Shown: positions 33,433 through 45,325 of the stretch, one piece after another
How the letters are laid out: each line of letters opens with the position of its first letter
How positions within the stretch are numbered: the first letter of the stretch is position 1
Assembly: GCA_020744425.1 (NCBI GenBank)
Contig: JAGMUV010000004.1
Span: forward strand, 3,286,001 to 3,350,000
Direction: 5' to 3'
DNA: 64,000 bases
From: Dactylonectria macrodidyma
Taxonomy: Eukaryota > Ascomycota > Sordariomycetes > Hypocreales > Nectriaceae
Translations under genes and position numbers: made by a program
Notes under the pieces: generated by a model
What the model was told of the DNA's origin: nothing
The model's input: the letters and a program-made list of their open reading frames with translations, nothing else
The model's database searches: none

Positions 33433-36400
33433 ATGGATGAGAACATTGGCCCCCACCCCTCGGGCTCGCACGCCGCCCTGCCAACCGCCTCGGCATCCCA
33501 CCTCGTCGCCAACTTCATGCCATACGAGCCCATCTCCAGGGCCACTTCTCCAGGTCTACCCTACTCCAAGTCCGACGAAGACGATAAGAAGCGTTACCGA
33601 CCTCGTACCTTTGCCTACTTCCAGCAGCTGCCGTTCCAGGTTGAGGAAGAATCCCAGCGTGATGCCGCCCTTCAAGGGATTCTGAAGCAGCTCTATATCG
33701 CCATCAAGGCCGAGGATTTCTCCCCCGGCGCCCTCCACTGGACTCGAGAGCTGCAAGGATGGCTCAATCTAAAGTTTGAGATGACGAGGGAGCTGAGAGC
33801 GAAACTCGCCAAGCTCTACTACTCCCTTGCCCTATCCCCAGGCTTGGATGCCACCGCAGCCGATCGGTTCTTGCGCATGGTGTTGACCCTGACGAGGTGC
33901 GACCGCTGGCTTTCCCACATCGTGTAACTCGGCATTGACTAATCTTTGTAGGAAAAACCACTACCTAAAACCCGGCGAAGACCTTACGCTCGAATGGCGT
34001 CCTCTGTGGAACGAAATCAAGGCTTGGGTCCTGCCCTCCGAAGTCCCAGCCCACCAAAGCAACAGACGACGATCGACCAAGCAGCTCCTTAAGCTGTGCA
34101 CTCACGCCCACATATACTTTGACCCCGCGGATCGTCGGGCGATGCTGGAGGAATTTTTGCCCTTCTTCAGCGTGAATGAGTTGCCAAATGCCTTCATAGT
34201 TGTGGGCATTCTCAATTCGTTGCTGCCCAGTCATCCAGCACCTGTGGATAACCCTCAATCGCAACCTAGCGATTTCTTCCCTACCCTATTCCATCTATGG
34301 TCAATTATCAATCGCTCTAAAGCGTTCGATGTCTTCTTTATCGATCTCTTTTCGCGGATGGCCAGAGACCACATGCATTGTTCTTACGTCCCGTTCCACG
34401 CACATGGCATCTTTACCAAGGACCAGTCCGATCTGATCTTCACGGCCATTTTACGGCTGACCCAGATCCCCGTTGGTCAAGCGAATTCCCCCTACACCCC
34501 CCTGGATTACCTGTCTGGGGCGGGTGTTTACGTGGAGAAAGATAAGAAGAAATACCCTGTGGCATACATGGTTGCTCGCTTGATTGTGAGCTCCCTCTCC
34601 CCCGCCGCATTGAGCGAGGAAGACTCCATTATGACTAGCTTGGAAGGATTCATGGAGTCCATCGACACCTTCTTCCACCCCTCCAACCAAGGCGCCTGGA
34701 CTACTATGTTAGGACAGCTCACGTTGTACTTGACTGAGGCATTCGTCTCGCGATGGAATCGCGAGCAGAGCGGCGAGCTCGATATTCCACAGGAGCGCAG
34801 AATCAACGATGAACTCAAGAAGCGGTTCGTGTTATCCCTGAAGGAAGTCACCTTCATGGGCCTGTTCTCGAAAAGCACGAGAGTATCGTATTACTACTAC
34901 AGCGCCTTGCAGGGCCTTGCATACCTTGAGCCCGATCTGGTCTTGCCCGGGGCTCTGCAGCGCTTTTACCCAAGTCTTCAGGGCTTGGTTGAGGTCCACA
35001 GAACCACCTCTAGTCTGAACGGACTGCAGATGATTGCGAACGTTATGTCCAAACTCAAGGGATACCGTTGTCATATCACCGCATTGTTGGCTCTTGCCCT
35101 CCCAGGTATCGATGCCAATGACCTTAACAAGACACAGTATACTCTCAACTTTATTCAGAGTGTCGCCTTCAGCATTCCTATGGTAACTTTGAGCAAAGAA
35201 GGCAGCCATATTCACGACACAACGCTGGCTATGCAGTGGGTTCAGGCTGAGATGGACCGTATGGAGAGGGACGGCCAGAATGTCAAGATTGACTACAACA
35301 ACGAGCTGAGCGATGAGGACGAAGCCAACATTTTGAGATCCTCAACCACCGGATTTGGAGAGTTCATCTTGACTCTCCTGGGTAAGGTATTTACCCTCCT
35401 GGAAAACCTGCCGGACGCCAATCAAGTCCGAGGAGGTACCCCGGAAGATAATGTCATTAATGCCCTACCTGCGGCTTTGTCACCTCTATTCACGTCGTTA
35501 TCGCCGGAGCTCTTTGACATGGCTCTAGAGAAAGTTGCGTCATTTGTTTCTAGCCATGTCGTCCACCAGGCTAGGGATGCGATGGCTTGGATTCTCAACG
35601 CACTGTGCAAAGTGAACCCGGAGAAAACCTTGAAGGTGTTTATCCCTATGCTGGTCGTCAGTATTCGCAACGAAATCGACTTCAACAACGCCGCTTCAGA
35701 TCGAAGCAGCGGGACAGACTACCTGCCCCGAGACCGTGCTTTGGTGTGGTATGTCAGCATGCTAGCAATGGCTGTTGTCCATGTTGGCAGCGAGGTACTC
35801 AAGTACAAGGAAGAACTCCTAGGTATTGCAGAGTACATGCAAGAGAAGTGCCGTGGCCTGCCCACCATCCTCATTTCCAACTTCATTCATCATCTCCTCC
35901 TGAACTTGACCCATACCTACCCCATCGATCACGCACTATTCGAACCCGAAGTTATTAAGCGTGGTATCGATGTCGACGATTGGGGCAAGACCACTGCGCC
36001 AGCCGATCTCACCATCCGTTGGCACCAGCCTTCCCCTGCCGAGATCGATTTCGCCGTCGAACTCTTCGCGTCGCAGACTAGGTCAGCTAAAGCGCAACTG
36101 GAGCTTCTGATGAGCGACAACCCGCCTGTGAGCAGGAAGGGAAAGAATAAAGAATGGTCCGACGAGGTATCTAGGCTCATGCAGCAGATCCGCTTGGTCA
36201 CATCTGGAATGGCCACCATGTTTGACCCAGAGCGCGCCGCGGGCGTGATCAACGGCGTAACCGTTGAAGAGCACGATGTTGGGGACGAAGACGAGATGAT
36301 GGTGGACGAGGAAGAGGATCCGCTTGCCGAAGTTGCTGAAGACGAAGAGCTCCGGCCTCAGTTCCGCTACAAGGCAGGATATCTCCTTAAATCGAGCGAT

Positions 36401-39400
36401 CCCGCCTACGGCAAAATTCATGACCTTCGGGACGAGCTCGGGCATCTCCTCACAAAGACACACTCCTTTCTCAATAAGAATCAAGAAGACGACGTTAATT
36501 GCTTCACTGCGCTGTATGCGGCCTACCGGACCTGGATCACTGATGTTGGCATTGAACGTTCCGCCCACCCTCTTGAAAGGCATCTGAGACTGTACAAGGC
36601 AGACATCTCTGCCTTCAAGATCAAAGGTCTCAGAAAGGTATATCCACGCCCTTTGCTCATCAAGAGAGCCGAGGCATACCAGCTCCTGCGCCGAAAGCAC
36701 AACGCCTCCGCAAGGCAGAAGAGCGAATTGGACAAGCAACTTTTGCTCGACCTTGCCGAGTCTTGCTTGTCGTTATACGCCGATGTTCGGCGAGTGGCGC
36801 AAAGTGCTCAGGACTCGTCACTGAAGGCACTCATCGGAGGCAAACCTTTGGTGATCCCAGTCATCTTGGAGAAGCTCAAGCTCGCTATTGAGACAAATGA
36901 TCATGATCGAATCAAAGGAGGCATGTACACCTTGCTGTTCACGTCCCTGATCAAGACTTTACTCAAAGACTGGCGTTTCGCTCCTGAGGCTATGCGCCTG
37001 TACATCAAGACGGCTGGTATCGACAAGCCGTCCATCCAGAACCTAGGATCTTCTGCGCTATATACACTGATTGATTTTGGGAAGCCATTTGAGCGGATGA
37101 TCATCGTGGACGATACCGTTGTAAGCACGATCAGACCAGCAGATGACGTTTCTGCTGCAATCAATTCCCGCCATCAGTTCATCCTCCAGCGCCGAAGCAG
37201 AGTGGAGGATTCTAAGGCCAGCCTTGGCTTGGAGCTTACACAACTAGCCAAGGGTGCGCACTGGAAGATCGCTACGCGCTGTGCTATCTTTGCAACAAAC
37301 TTATGTCTTCGATTCGTAGGTGTAGCGCCTGCCGAGTTCGTTGACCTAGTTGCCCGTGGGACAAACGACCCTCACCCTGGTCTCAGAGGGTATTATCTGA
37401 ATGCGTTTACTTCTGTCTTCACCGCAATAGATATGCGTGCGGTGTATGGCCATGAGTATCGCAATTACCTTCTTGAGAAGGAAACTGGAGACAGGAACAG
37501 GGTTGCAATTCCTGTGAAGAAGGGGGATGCGGCGTTTACTCAGCGCTTCCTCGAATCTTTCAAGCAGCCTGATGGCGCAGAATACATGGTTGATTCCGAC
37601 CACCCTGGCTGGTTGGTATGGGGAAAGAAGTTTACGGCATTCCGCGCTAAGCCTCTGCCATTTGACTCCTATGATGAGGTGGAAACCGCCGTCAGGGCGC
37701 AGATTGGCGCAATAGTGACGCGTGAATGGTTCTCCCATTGCTTTGAGTACCTCAAGCAAGAGCCGCGAGATGCCTCAACAGATAGGTTCCGCATGAGCAA
37801 CGTCTACCTGCTGATGCACGTTTTTGACCTGATGCATTACGGCAAGACTGCCGTGACCATGGACGACATCAAGGAGCTGACGACAGAGGTGTACGGTGAT
37901 GGTAACGACAAGCATCAGCACCGAGCCACCTCGGAGATCTTGGGTGCGCTACTTGCAGGCTCTAGCGATGATCCCCCAGAGATTCGAAACCGAGTTTGGG
38001 AGTTTGCTGCACCATTCTTGCTCAAGATTTTTGCAGATGATTTGACACCAGAAAACCTGCAGTATTGGCTAACATGTCTCCATCTGATTCTGGACTCGAA
38101 GGATCCTCGGCGATCACATGAAATCGTGGACGCCTTACGATCGTTCCGCCTAGACATGTCATCCAACGCTGCCTTCAAGGAGTCCTCGAAGGTGCAGCTG
38201 TTGGAATTCATAGTCGCTGATGGTGGCTGGCACTTTCGTCACGAGGCACCAATTCTTGACGACTTTTTGGCACACATTGATCACCCGTACAAGGCGGTGC
38301 GCGAGTCTATCGGCCGCGTTCTGTCGGTGATCTACAAGACACGTTACCATGAGTCATTCGAGAATGTTAGCACACTCTTGGACGAGAACAAGGCAGATTC
38401 GTCTATCGGTATTCGGCCTTACCAACCCACTGAAGAGTTTACATCGACCATCAAAGAAGTGTTTGGTCGGTTGGAAAAGTGGCGCCATGAACGAACTCCT
38501 GGCCAGCAGACGCCCAGTTCATACACGTCCGGGTCCAAGACGGTGCTTATGTGGCTTGACTGCACCCTCTCATCACACGAGTGCAACCAACTAGTGCCCT
38601 TCTTCCCAACGCCATTCATGGAAGAACTTTTGCACATGATGGATGTCAAGGAAGACCCCGAGCTGATGAGGCTAGCCTACCACGTATACCGCCACCTCCC
38701 CAATATTCCATTCCGAGACGGTGAGGACGCCGAGTTCATCGAGGCGCTCATCCGCATCGGAAAGACGGCAGCCAGCTGGCACCAGCGGTTGCGGGCGCTG
38801 GTCAACATGCAGGTGATCTACTTTAGGCGGATTTTCCTGACCCGGAGTGCCCAGCGAGACCTCCTTTTCAATGCTGTGTCGGACATGTTGGGCGACTCGC
38901 AGCTTGAGGTGCGGTCCTGCGCCTCTACTACGCTAGCTGGCATGATCCGGTGCTCGCCTCGACGCATCCGTGACCCTATGATTGCGCACCTCAAGGCTCG
39001 GTTCGAGGATGAGCTGCGGCACAACCCAATGCCAAAACGTGGACGCCAGGTTCCTGGCACAGAGACGCCAGTAGATGTGCACAAACAAATCACAAGAAGG
39101 CATGCGGCAGTCCTAGGATTGGGTGCCTTGATCGAGGCCTTCCCCTACGCGACTCCGCCACCCGAGTGGATGCCCGAAGTGTTGGCAAACTTGGCTAGGA
39201 GAGCGGCGGGTGATCCTGGAGTGGTGGGTAAGGCGACGAAGACGATTCTAAGCGAGTTCAAGAAGACGAGGCAGGACAGCTGGACCGTAGATCAAAAGGT
39301 ATGTCTCTCTAAAGTCGTCCAAAACAGGATGGCAGGGGTCATGAGTACAACGCATTGCTAACCGTGCGTAGTATTTCACATCAGAACAATTGGAAGACCT

Positions 39401-39434
39401 GGAGGGCGTATTGTGGAAGAGCTACTTTGCGTAA
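33433..39434 (+). CDS. BLM10: proteasome activator BLM10/PA200
   Basis: Three exons, 33433-33896, 33952-39298 and 39372-39434, encode 1957 residues. Introns are 55 nt (GTGCGA donor, GACTAAT branch, GTAG acceptor) and 73 nt (GTATGT donor, GCTAAC branch, GTAG acceptor). The last exon has only 21 codons and converts a read-through tail into YFTSEQLEDLEGVLWKSYFA. The size and all-helical repeat pattern match the Blm10/PA200 family. Recognisable pieces include RTFAYFQQLPFQVEEESQRD near the N-terminus and RSCASTTLAGMIRC with REFLT-like repeats near the C-terminus. Known role: a single-chain HEAT-repeat cap on the end of the 20S proteasome that promotes ATP-independent degradation and affects proteasome assembly and nuclear import. 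The family docks through a C-terminal HbYX motif. Here the end reads Tyr-Phe-Ala, with Phe in place of Tyr. An acidic loop lies near residues 780-810. Confidence 0.95.
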
Positions 39435-41937
39435 TGCGGCGAGCTTCGAAGGGCAGTCCGAGTTCAACCTCGCAGCCTGTGGAAAAGGCAACGGGCCGAT
39501 TGCGAGAGCGTCTGGGCTTAGCGAGGTGCAGAGGGGGGTTGCAGAAATGGTTTACAGGGAATGAGGAATGACGGGCCAGGATTTCTAGAGACGTTGTTCC
39601 AACCACAAAAAGCGATTGCACTGCCCTCTGTACTTTTATATTGGGGTGGGACTCATGGATAGCTTGATGTAATGTGGACGACACTGGATAGACTTTGTAT
39701 ACCAGGCAGAAGGGGCATTGCAATACAGGATGTGCTATTAAATGTGTGGAAGCCCTGTGAAAGGAGTTGAAGAATGCCGTGCTAGGATGGAGGCAACCTG
39801 GGAGGGTACATGTATCGACTTGATGGGCGATGCTAGAGGAACTGGTGTCGATACGAGGCGAGATTCTTCTGACTTACTAGGATATATCAAGCTTGGGCAT
39901 GGTGAGCATCGAGTCGTCGGCCATGTAATAGCCGTAACTGATCCACTTGGCGGCGGGTCGTTGGCTGTGTCAGAACTCAGGGTTGCAGGGCTTTTGTGTG
40001 GTGGCATCTAGCTGGTCAGTGAAGGCGTGTTCTGATGGTTAAAGGGGACAAGGGGGGGCTGCGGACACGCTCCGATGACATCGGATGGAAATTTGCAGCA
40101 TGGCGTAAGTGTGAACCCAAGCGTGAAGCAAAGTGTGGGTAGTACGGGGCGATGTTGAGAAGGCGAACTTGGTGAATGGGTATGAAAATCGACGCTGCTA
40201 GGTAGGTTGATGGGTAGCATGATCTGGTGTGAGCCTACGTGAGTGTGTGAGCCGGTGTTGAAGACCATCTTGAAACACCCTGGGTCGGAGATTTCCCAAA
40301 GAAGCTGATACAATGCTCAGAGAAGAAGTGTATGCAGCATCGTGCTGCGTTAGGGTATAGTGGTGATGTTATCAAGGCCAAGGAGTGTCGTGTTGGAACT
40401 TGAAAGGCGGACAGCGGTGACAGTGCCCACTGCTAAGCCCCTGAGGGCCTGAAGGAGCGAGCCCGAGCGGGCCTTGATACGATGCAAGTCATAGGGCAGA
40501 GTCCCGGGTGCTTGGGTTGCACCCCATGATGACCCACGATGGTACGGATGGGAAATAAATATCAAAGAAAGTGTACAGCCGCAGGGACAGTTGATGTCCG
40601 TATACGGCAAGTTGAAGTACAGGGGGAGGCCAAGTTGGAGAGGCCATGGGAGACGGCGAATCAGATGCGGGGAAACAGACAAGGCAAAAAACAGCCTCGT
40701 GAGGCAACCAGCCACTTGAGGGCCATTGGCGGGGTTTCTTGAGTGGAGGTGGAGTGGCGCTGGGTGAATGGGGAGAAAACCTGGGAGGGAGCTTTGGGAA
40801 GGTCTGGAAGCCTTGGGGCGGAGCTAGTCCTGATCCGGCCTTGGGCTCTGGATTGGCACAGGCTGCCCTGGACTTGGGGAGGAAATGATGAGATCGGTCG
40901 CAAACCCCTGGCATGTTTTAGTGACTCTCAGGCGATGCAGATTGGTCTATGCTGTAACTTACGGAGTAGCATGGATGTTACTTGGGAGCATGGCTGTTGT
41001 TGGTGGTGCAGTTCCATTATGAAATCTATTACGGCGCCTAGTATCTCAGGCCCCCCGCTCCCCCCGTCAACTCATAGGCCGCTCCCCCGCCGAGATGCCA
41101 TCAGCCTTGCGCAACATGCCCCTCCTTCCTCCTTCCCACTTTCCACCTCTTCCAAGTTTGTCTGCTAACGTCCAGGATATTAGCGCTCTTGGCTAACGTA
41201 TGTCCAGCAAATGTCAGGCACTTTACCAGGCATCTCAAGCCATCTCAGACCATCATTAGGGCGTTTCGGCCATTTCCATTGTTGTCTTGCATTGCATTCA
41301 CTCCTTTCACTCTTTGTGCCCGTGTACAGCACTTTCATGTATCCTGTACAACCCGCACGAGCAAGCCGTCCTGTCAAACGAAAGTCACCTCTCTTTGTGG
41401 CCGAGGTTCCTTTAATAACCGGCCCTCCCTCCCGCTATCGCATCGACAAGGCGCCAAAACACCTCCAGTCCTGCACCCCAAAAAACTAGCCCCGTCGCTG
41501 GCTCGTCTCACTAAGCCCGCTCTCGCTCAGCCTCACGTCAAACCAGCGTTGCCTTTTGGCGCGCAAAGAAATCCATTTTCGAACCCGCGCTTCGCATTCC
41601 CGCCCCCAGCCCCCTGCCTAAAGGCAGGTCGACCAACACCGCGCCAACACGCGCCAGGAGCCAGGAGCCAGGACTCCATCACGGCAGAGCCCCCGTCCGT
41701 CCCAGTAAGCCGGCCGCTTGTCGATGCTTCACGAGGGGGTGTGATCCCGTGGCCCTGTCGCGCTCGTCAATCTGCATCCAAGCATCCAAGCATCCAAGCA
41801 CTGCCGCTGAGGCGCACCAGCACGCAGTCACTCGCCGTCCCGTCATCGGGCTTTCGGCAACCCGCTGTTGCCTCGTTGAATCATCCGTCGTCTTTCACCA
41901 TCATCACAGGCGCCTGTCGCCGTCGCCGACGTATTAA
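39435..41937. other. intergenic region before the ADGF-like gene
   Basis: No gene is supported in these 2.5 kb. The long frame at 41189-41968 ends inside the next gene in a different reading frame, is Pro/Arg/Ser-rich and is read as a leader artefact. An 8-bp triple repeat lies at 41774-41797. Confidence 0.5.
41774..41797. repeat. 8-bp tandem repeat GCATCCAA, three copies
   Basis: Exact copies start at 41774, 41782 and 41790 in the probable leader of the deaminase-like gene. The motif resembles the CAGCATC array at 5028-5069. Confidence 0.85.
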
Positions 41938-43991
41938 ATGGGCGGCGTCTGCTCCCGTTCTGACTTGAATGAAGGAGATCAGTCAGACGACAATACCAAG
42001 GAAACCACCGTCTTCACCATCATGGCTCGATTCCCTCGCTCAGCAAAGAAGCTTCCCGGCCCGCGCCGTACCCTCCAGCGCGAGGAGGCCGCTGCCCGGA
42101 GTCTGATCGAAGCCCATGACGCCAACATCGCCGCATTTGGTCCGGACCAGCCCGTCTGGCACGGTATCAACCCCGACGCCGGCTACGAGTCCGTGGATCA
42201 CTACAACGCCCTGCGGTCTCAGCTGCTCGACCGCGAGAAGACGCTCGATTTCGACTTTAGCTGCCGCAAGCAGAGCTCGCCCGACGAGCGCCGCGCCGAG
42301 GCCATCATCCAACGGCTCAAGCGCGAAGATCGCTCCGGGATCTACGATGCTGCCCCCCCCCGGACCGGCTTTGGTGGTCAGAAGCACCCCCGATTTGCTG
42401 GTGATCACTTCTTGTCCAACCTGCCTCTCATCAATCAGACGGCCCTGTTCAATGTTGCCCGTCACATGCCCAAGGGTGCGCACCTGCACATCCATTTCAA
42501 TGCCTGCCTCGCCCCCAATGTCCTGCTGAACATCGCCAAAGGCATGGATCGCATGTTCATCACAAGCAACATCCCCCTAGTGCCAGATGATGGTTATGCC
42601 AGCTACGACTGCTGTGAAATCCAGTTCTCTCTCATGACCTCCGAGAAGGAGAAGCCCGGCGATCTGTTTTCTGCCAAATATGAGTCCCGCCAGACCATGA
42701 AGTTCCAACAATTTCTCAAGATGTTCCCCAAACACTACACCAAAGTCACGGCCGAGGACTGGCTTCTCAATAAGCTCATATTCGATGAGCAAGAAACCCA
42801 CAACCATTTACAGACAGCAGCTGGGTAAGTCCACCTATTCTCGTGCGAAGCACAGCTTCTTCCTTATCTAAGCTTCCCTTCTAACAACATATAGCGCATG
42901 GGAAAAGTTCAATGGCCGAACAAGGATGATGAAGGGACTCTTCAACTACGAGACGGCATACAGAAAGTATACTCGCCTGTGCCTCGAGGATTTTGTCAAG
43001 GACAACATTCAGTACGCAGAGATCAGGCCAAACTTTATGACCAACAACCAACTCTACCACGACGATGGAACGGGGCCGATCGACAACTGGGGCATCATGA
43101 AGATCATCATCAACGAAGTGGAGGCGTTCCAGGCCGACATGGTGCGGGAGAAGAAGTCATTTGGCGGCTTAAAGGTCATCTACTGCACCCCTCGGTCTTT
43201 CGAAGCAAAAACTGTCAAGGCAGCCCTTGATGAGTGCCGAGAATTTAAGAAGCGTTGGCCGCAATGGATTGCAGGTAAGAAATTGAGCTTCCATATGACC
43301 GTTGAACGCAAGTGCTAACGAAAGCAGGATTCGACCTCGTCGGTGAAGAGGCCAAGGGTCGACCTCTGAAGGACTTTGCCAAGGAGCTCATCGAGTTTCA
43401 GGCGCTTTGCCGGAAAGACGGCTTAAATATACCATTCCTCTTCCACTGCGGCGAGACATTGGACATGGGCACCGAAACTGACGCCAACCTGGTGGACGCA
43501 CTACTCCTCAACTCAAAGCGCATTGGCCACGGGTTTGCACTGGCGAAGCATCCCTACATCATGCAGCACATGAAGGAGCGCAACATCTGCTTAGAGCTCT
43601 GCCCCATCTCCAACGAGATACTGGGTCTTACACCCCGGGTCAGCGGCCACTCTATGTATCAGCTCTTGGCCAACAACGTGCACTGCACAGTGAGCTCTGA
43701 CAACGGGACATTGTTTCGGTAAGACATTTTCCAGTGAAGAGATGGTAGTCAAGTACGGAAGCTAAAGATAGGTGATACAGGTCTTCACTGTCGCACGATT
43801 TCTACCAGGTCATGATTGGCAAAGCTGACATGGGCCTGTACGGCTGGAAGCAGCTCATCCTCTGGAGCCTTCAGCACTCTTGCCTCGAACCTGTAGAGTT
43901 TGAGAGGATCTCAGCGCTATGGGAGAAGCAGTGGAATGATTTCCTCAAGTGGTTGATCGACACTTACGGCAACAACCCCAAGCTGGCATAA
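41938..43991 (+). CDS. adenosine deaminase / ADGF (CECR1-like) family protein
   Basis: Four exons, 41938-42824, 42895-43274, 43328-43718 and 43781-43991, encode 622 residues. The introns (70, 53 and 62 nt) have GTAAGT, GTAAGA and GTAAGA donors and keep the frame. Metal and catalytic motifs of the metallo-amidohydrolase fold are present: HLHIHFN (His184, His186), HCGET (His462, Glu465), RIGHGF (His490) and SSDN (Asp547, Asn548). Classical adenosine deaminases have Asp-Asp at the last site; here the second Asp is Asn. Animal ADGF proteins are secreted, but this one lacks a signal peptide and starts MGGVCSR, a typical N-myristoylation site with an adjacent Cys that could be palmitoylated. The substrate may be adenosine or another adenine nucleoside; the sequence does not decide. 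The second Met (residue 29) is an alternative start that would lose the lipidation motif. Confidence 0.9.
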
Positions 43992-45325
43992 GGCCGGCGT
44001 TACAGTACGGAATGACAGAGACATACGCAACTTTGATACCCGCGGACAGTTGTGAGATGGCTGCCATAGGAGCAGTCTACGTGGAACTTTAGAGGCGCTT
44101 GACTGGTGCTTTTGGGTTCCTTTTTTCTGGGAGGCTGGTCTTATATCTTTTGTTTTAGTGGATGATGCCTGTGAACGGCGAGCATGAGGCGTTTGGGTGA
44201 CGATGCACGGCGCAACGGGGTCGAGCACGTATCATGAAGGGCATGGACAGCTCACGGAGTTTTGTTTCTCATACCCTTAGATATCCAACCATGGATTGGG
44301 CGCACGCGCGGCATCGGATTGTTTAGAAATGGCATGCATCGGGCATGCTGTATGAGGGGAGCGTAGGGGACGGTTGAAGAGTGGATTTCCAGTTTCATTT
44401 TAATTCTGGACTACTTTCTGTATTTAGTTGTGGGATTTCGCTGATGGTTTCTTTAGAGTCGGTGTTTCATTTTTCTTCTTCCACGATACCCCGTCTTTAG
44501 TTAAACGGGAGAACATACTATCTCGATAGATGCGGCAATACGATACTCGCCTGCGGCATCTCCATACCTGATCCAGTTTGCTTGCGGCCCGTTGCCGCTG
44601 TGGCGCAGGCAGGAGCATTGCGTCGTCGTCGTCTGCGATTGGATGAAACTTGGATGAGTGATGATGAGAGGAGAATGAGATTGGACGGAGCTGGTGGGGC
44701 AGGAGCGGGAACGGGCAGGCCTCAGGTGTCCGAGCGCCTGAGCTGTTGACGTCCTCCCAGCCTTAAACTCGAGTCTCGTCGCGACCAATTTTGCGACCCT
44801 CTTCCTGGAATTCGCAAAAGCAATCTGTTGTCATTGTCTTTTTCTATCGTCTACATAACCTTAAGGGTTATTGTCGGCGTCTGATCACCGACGTTCTGTC
44901 TCGCCCCGTTCTCGACTTTCTCCCGAGTCTTATCTCATGCATTGTCCCGTCGCTGTTTGCTCTGTACTTGCCTGCTTGTGGCCCCTTTCGGTTGCCTCTT
45001 TTTCACCTGCGTCGAAAGCAGGCTGTGCAGATGGGCAAATGACTGTGCAACTTCGGGAAACTGACCATCTTTTGCTGCCTGGCTTTGACGGCATTCTTCC
45101 TTTCTCCTAAACATCTCGACGATAGAAAGATCGAGATACACACGCACACACACAGCCAGACAGGATCGCCCATTGAACAAGATTCTCAAGCAAGATACAT
45201 AGTCGCAGTCGTTTTCTCTACTTCTAATTCCTCTCCGCTATCAAAATCATCTGTCCGCCAGCTCCCGCCGGCTATCACATACCAAAAAGACCTCCCAAGC
45301 TATTCTCAACTACATACAGCAACAA
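43992..45325. other. intergenic region
   Basis: These 1.3 kb contain the 3' UTR of the deaminase-like gene and a CT-rich leader from about 44800 to 45325 for the next gene. Only short domain-less frames are seen. Confidence 0.5.

Noticed and set aside
41570..41592. tRNA B-box-like TTCGAACCC (minus strand) and a similar GGTTCGAAT near 5590
   Set aside because: No matching A box, acceptor-stem pairing or anticodon arm could be drawn at the expected distance.
41189..41968. Plus-strand 259-codon frame before the deaminase-like gene
   Set aside because: It ends inside the next gene in another frame, is Pro/Arg/Ser-rich without domains, and lies in the likely CT-rich leader.
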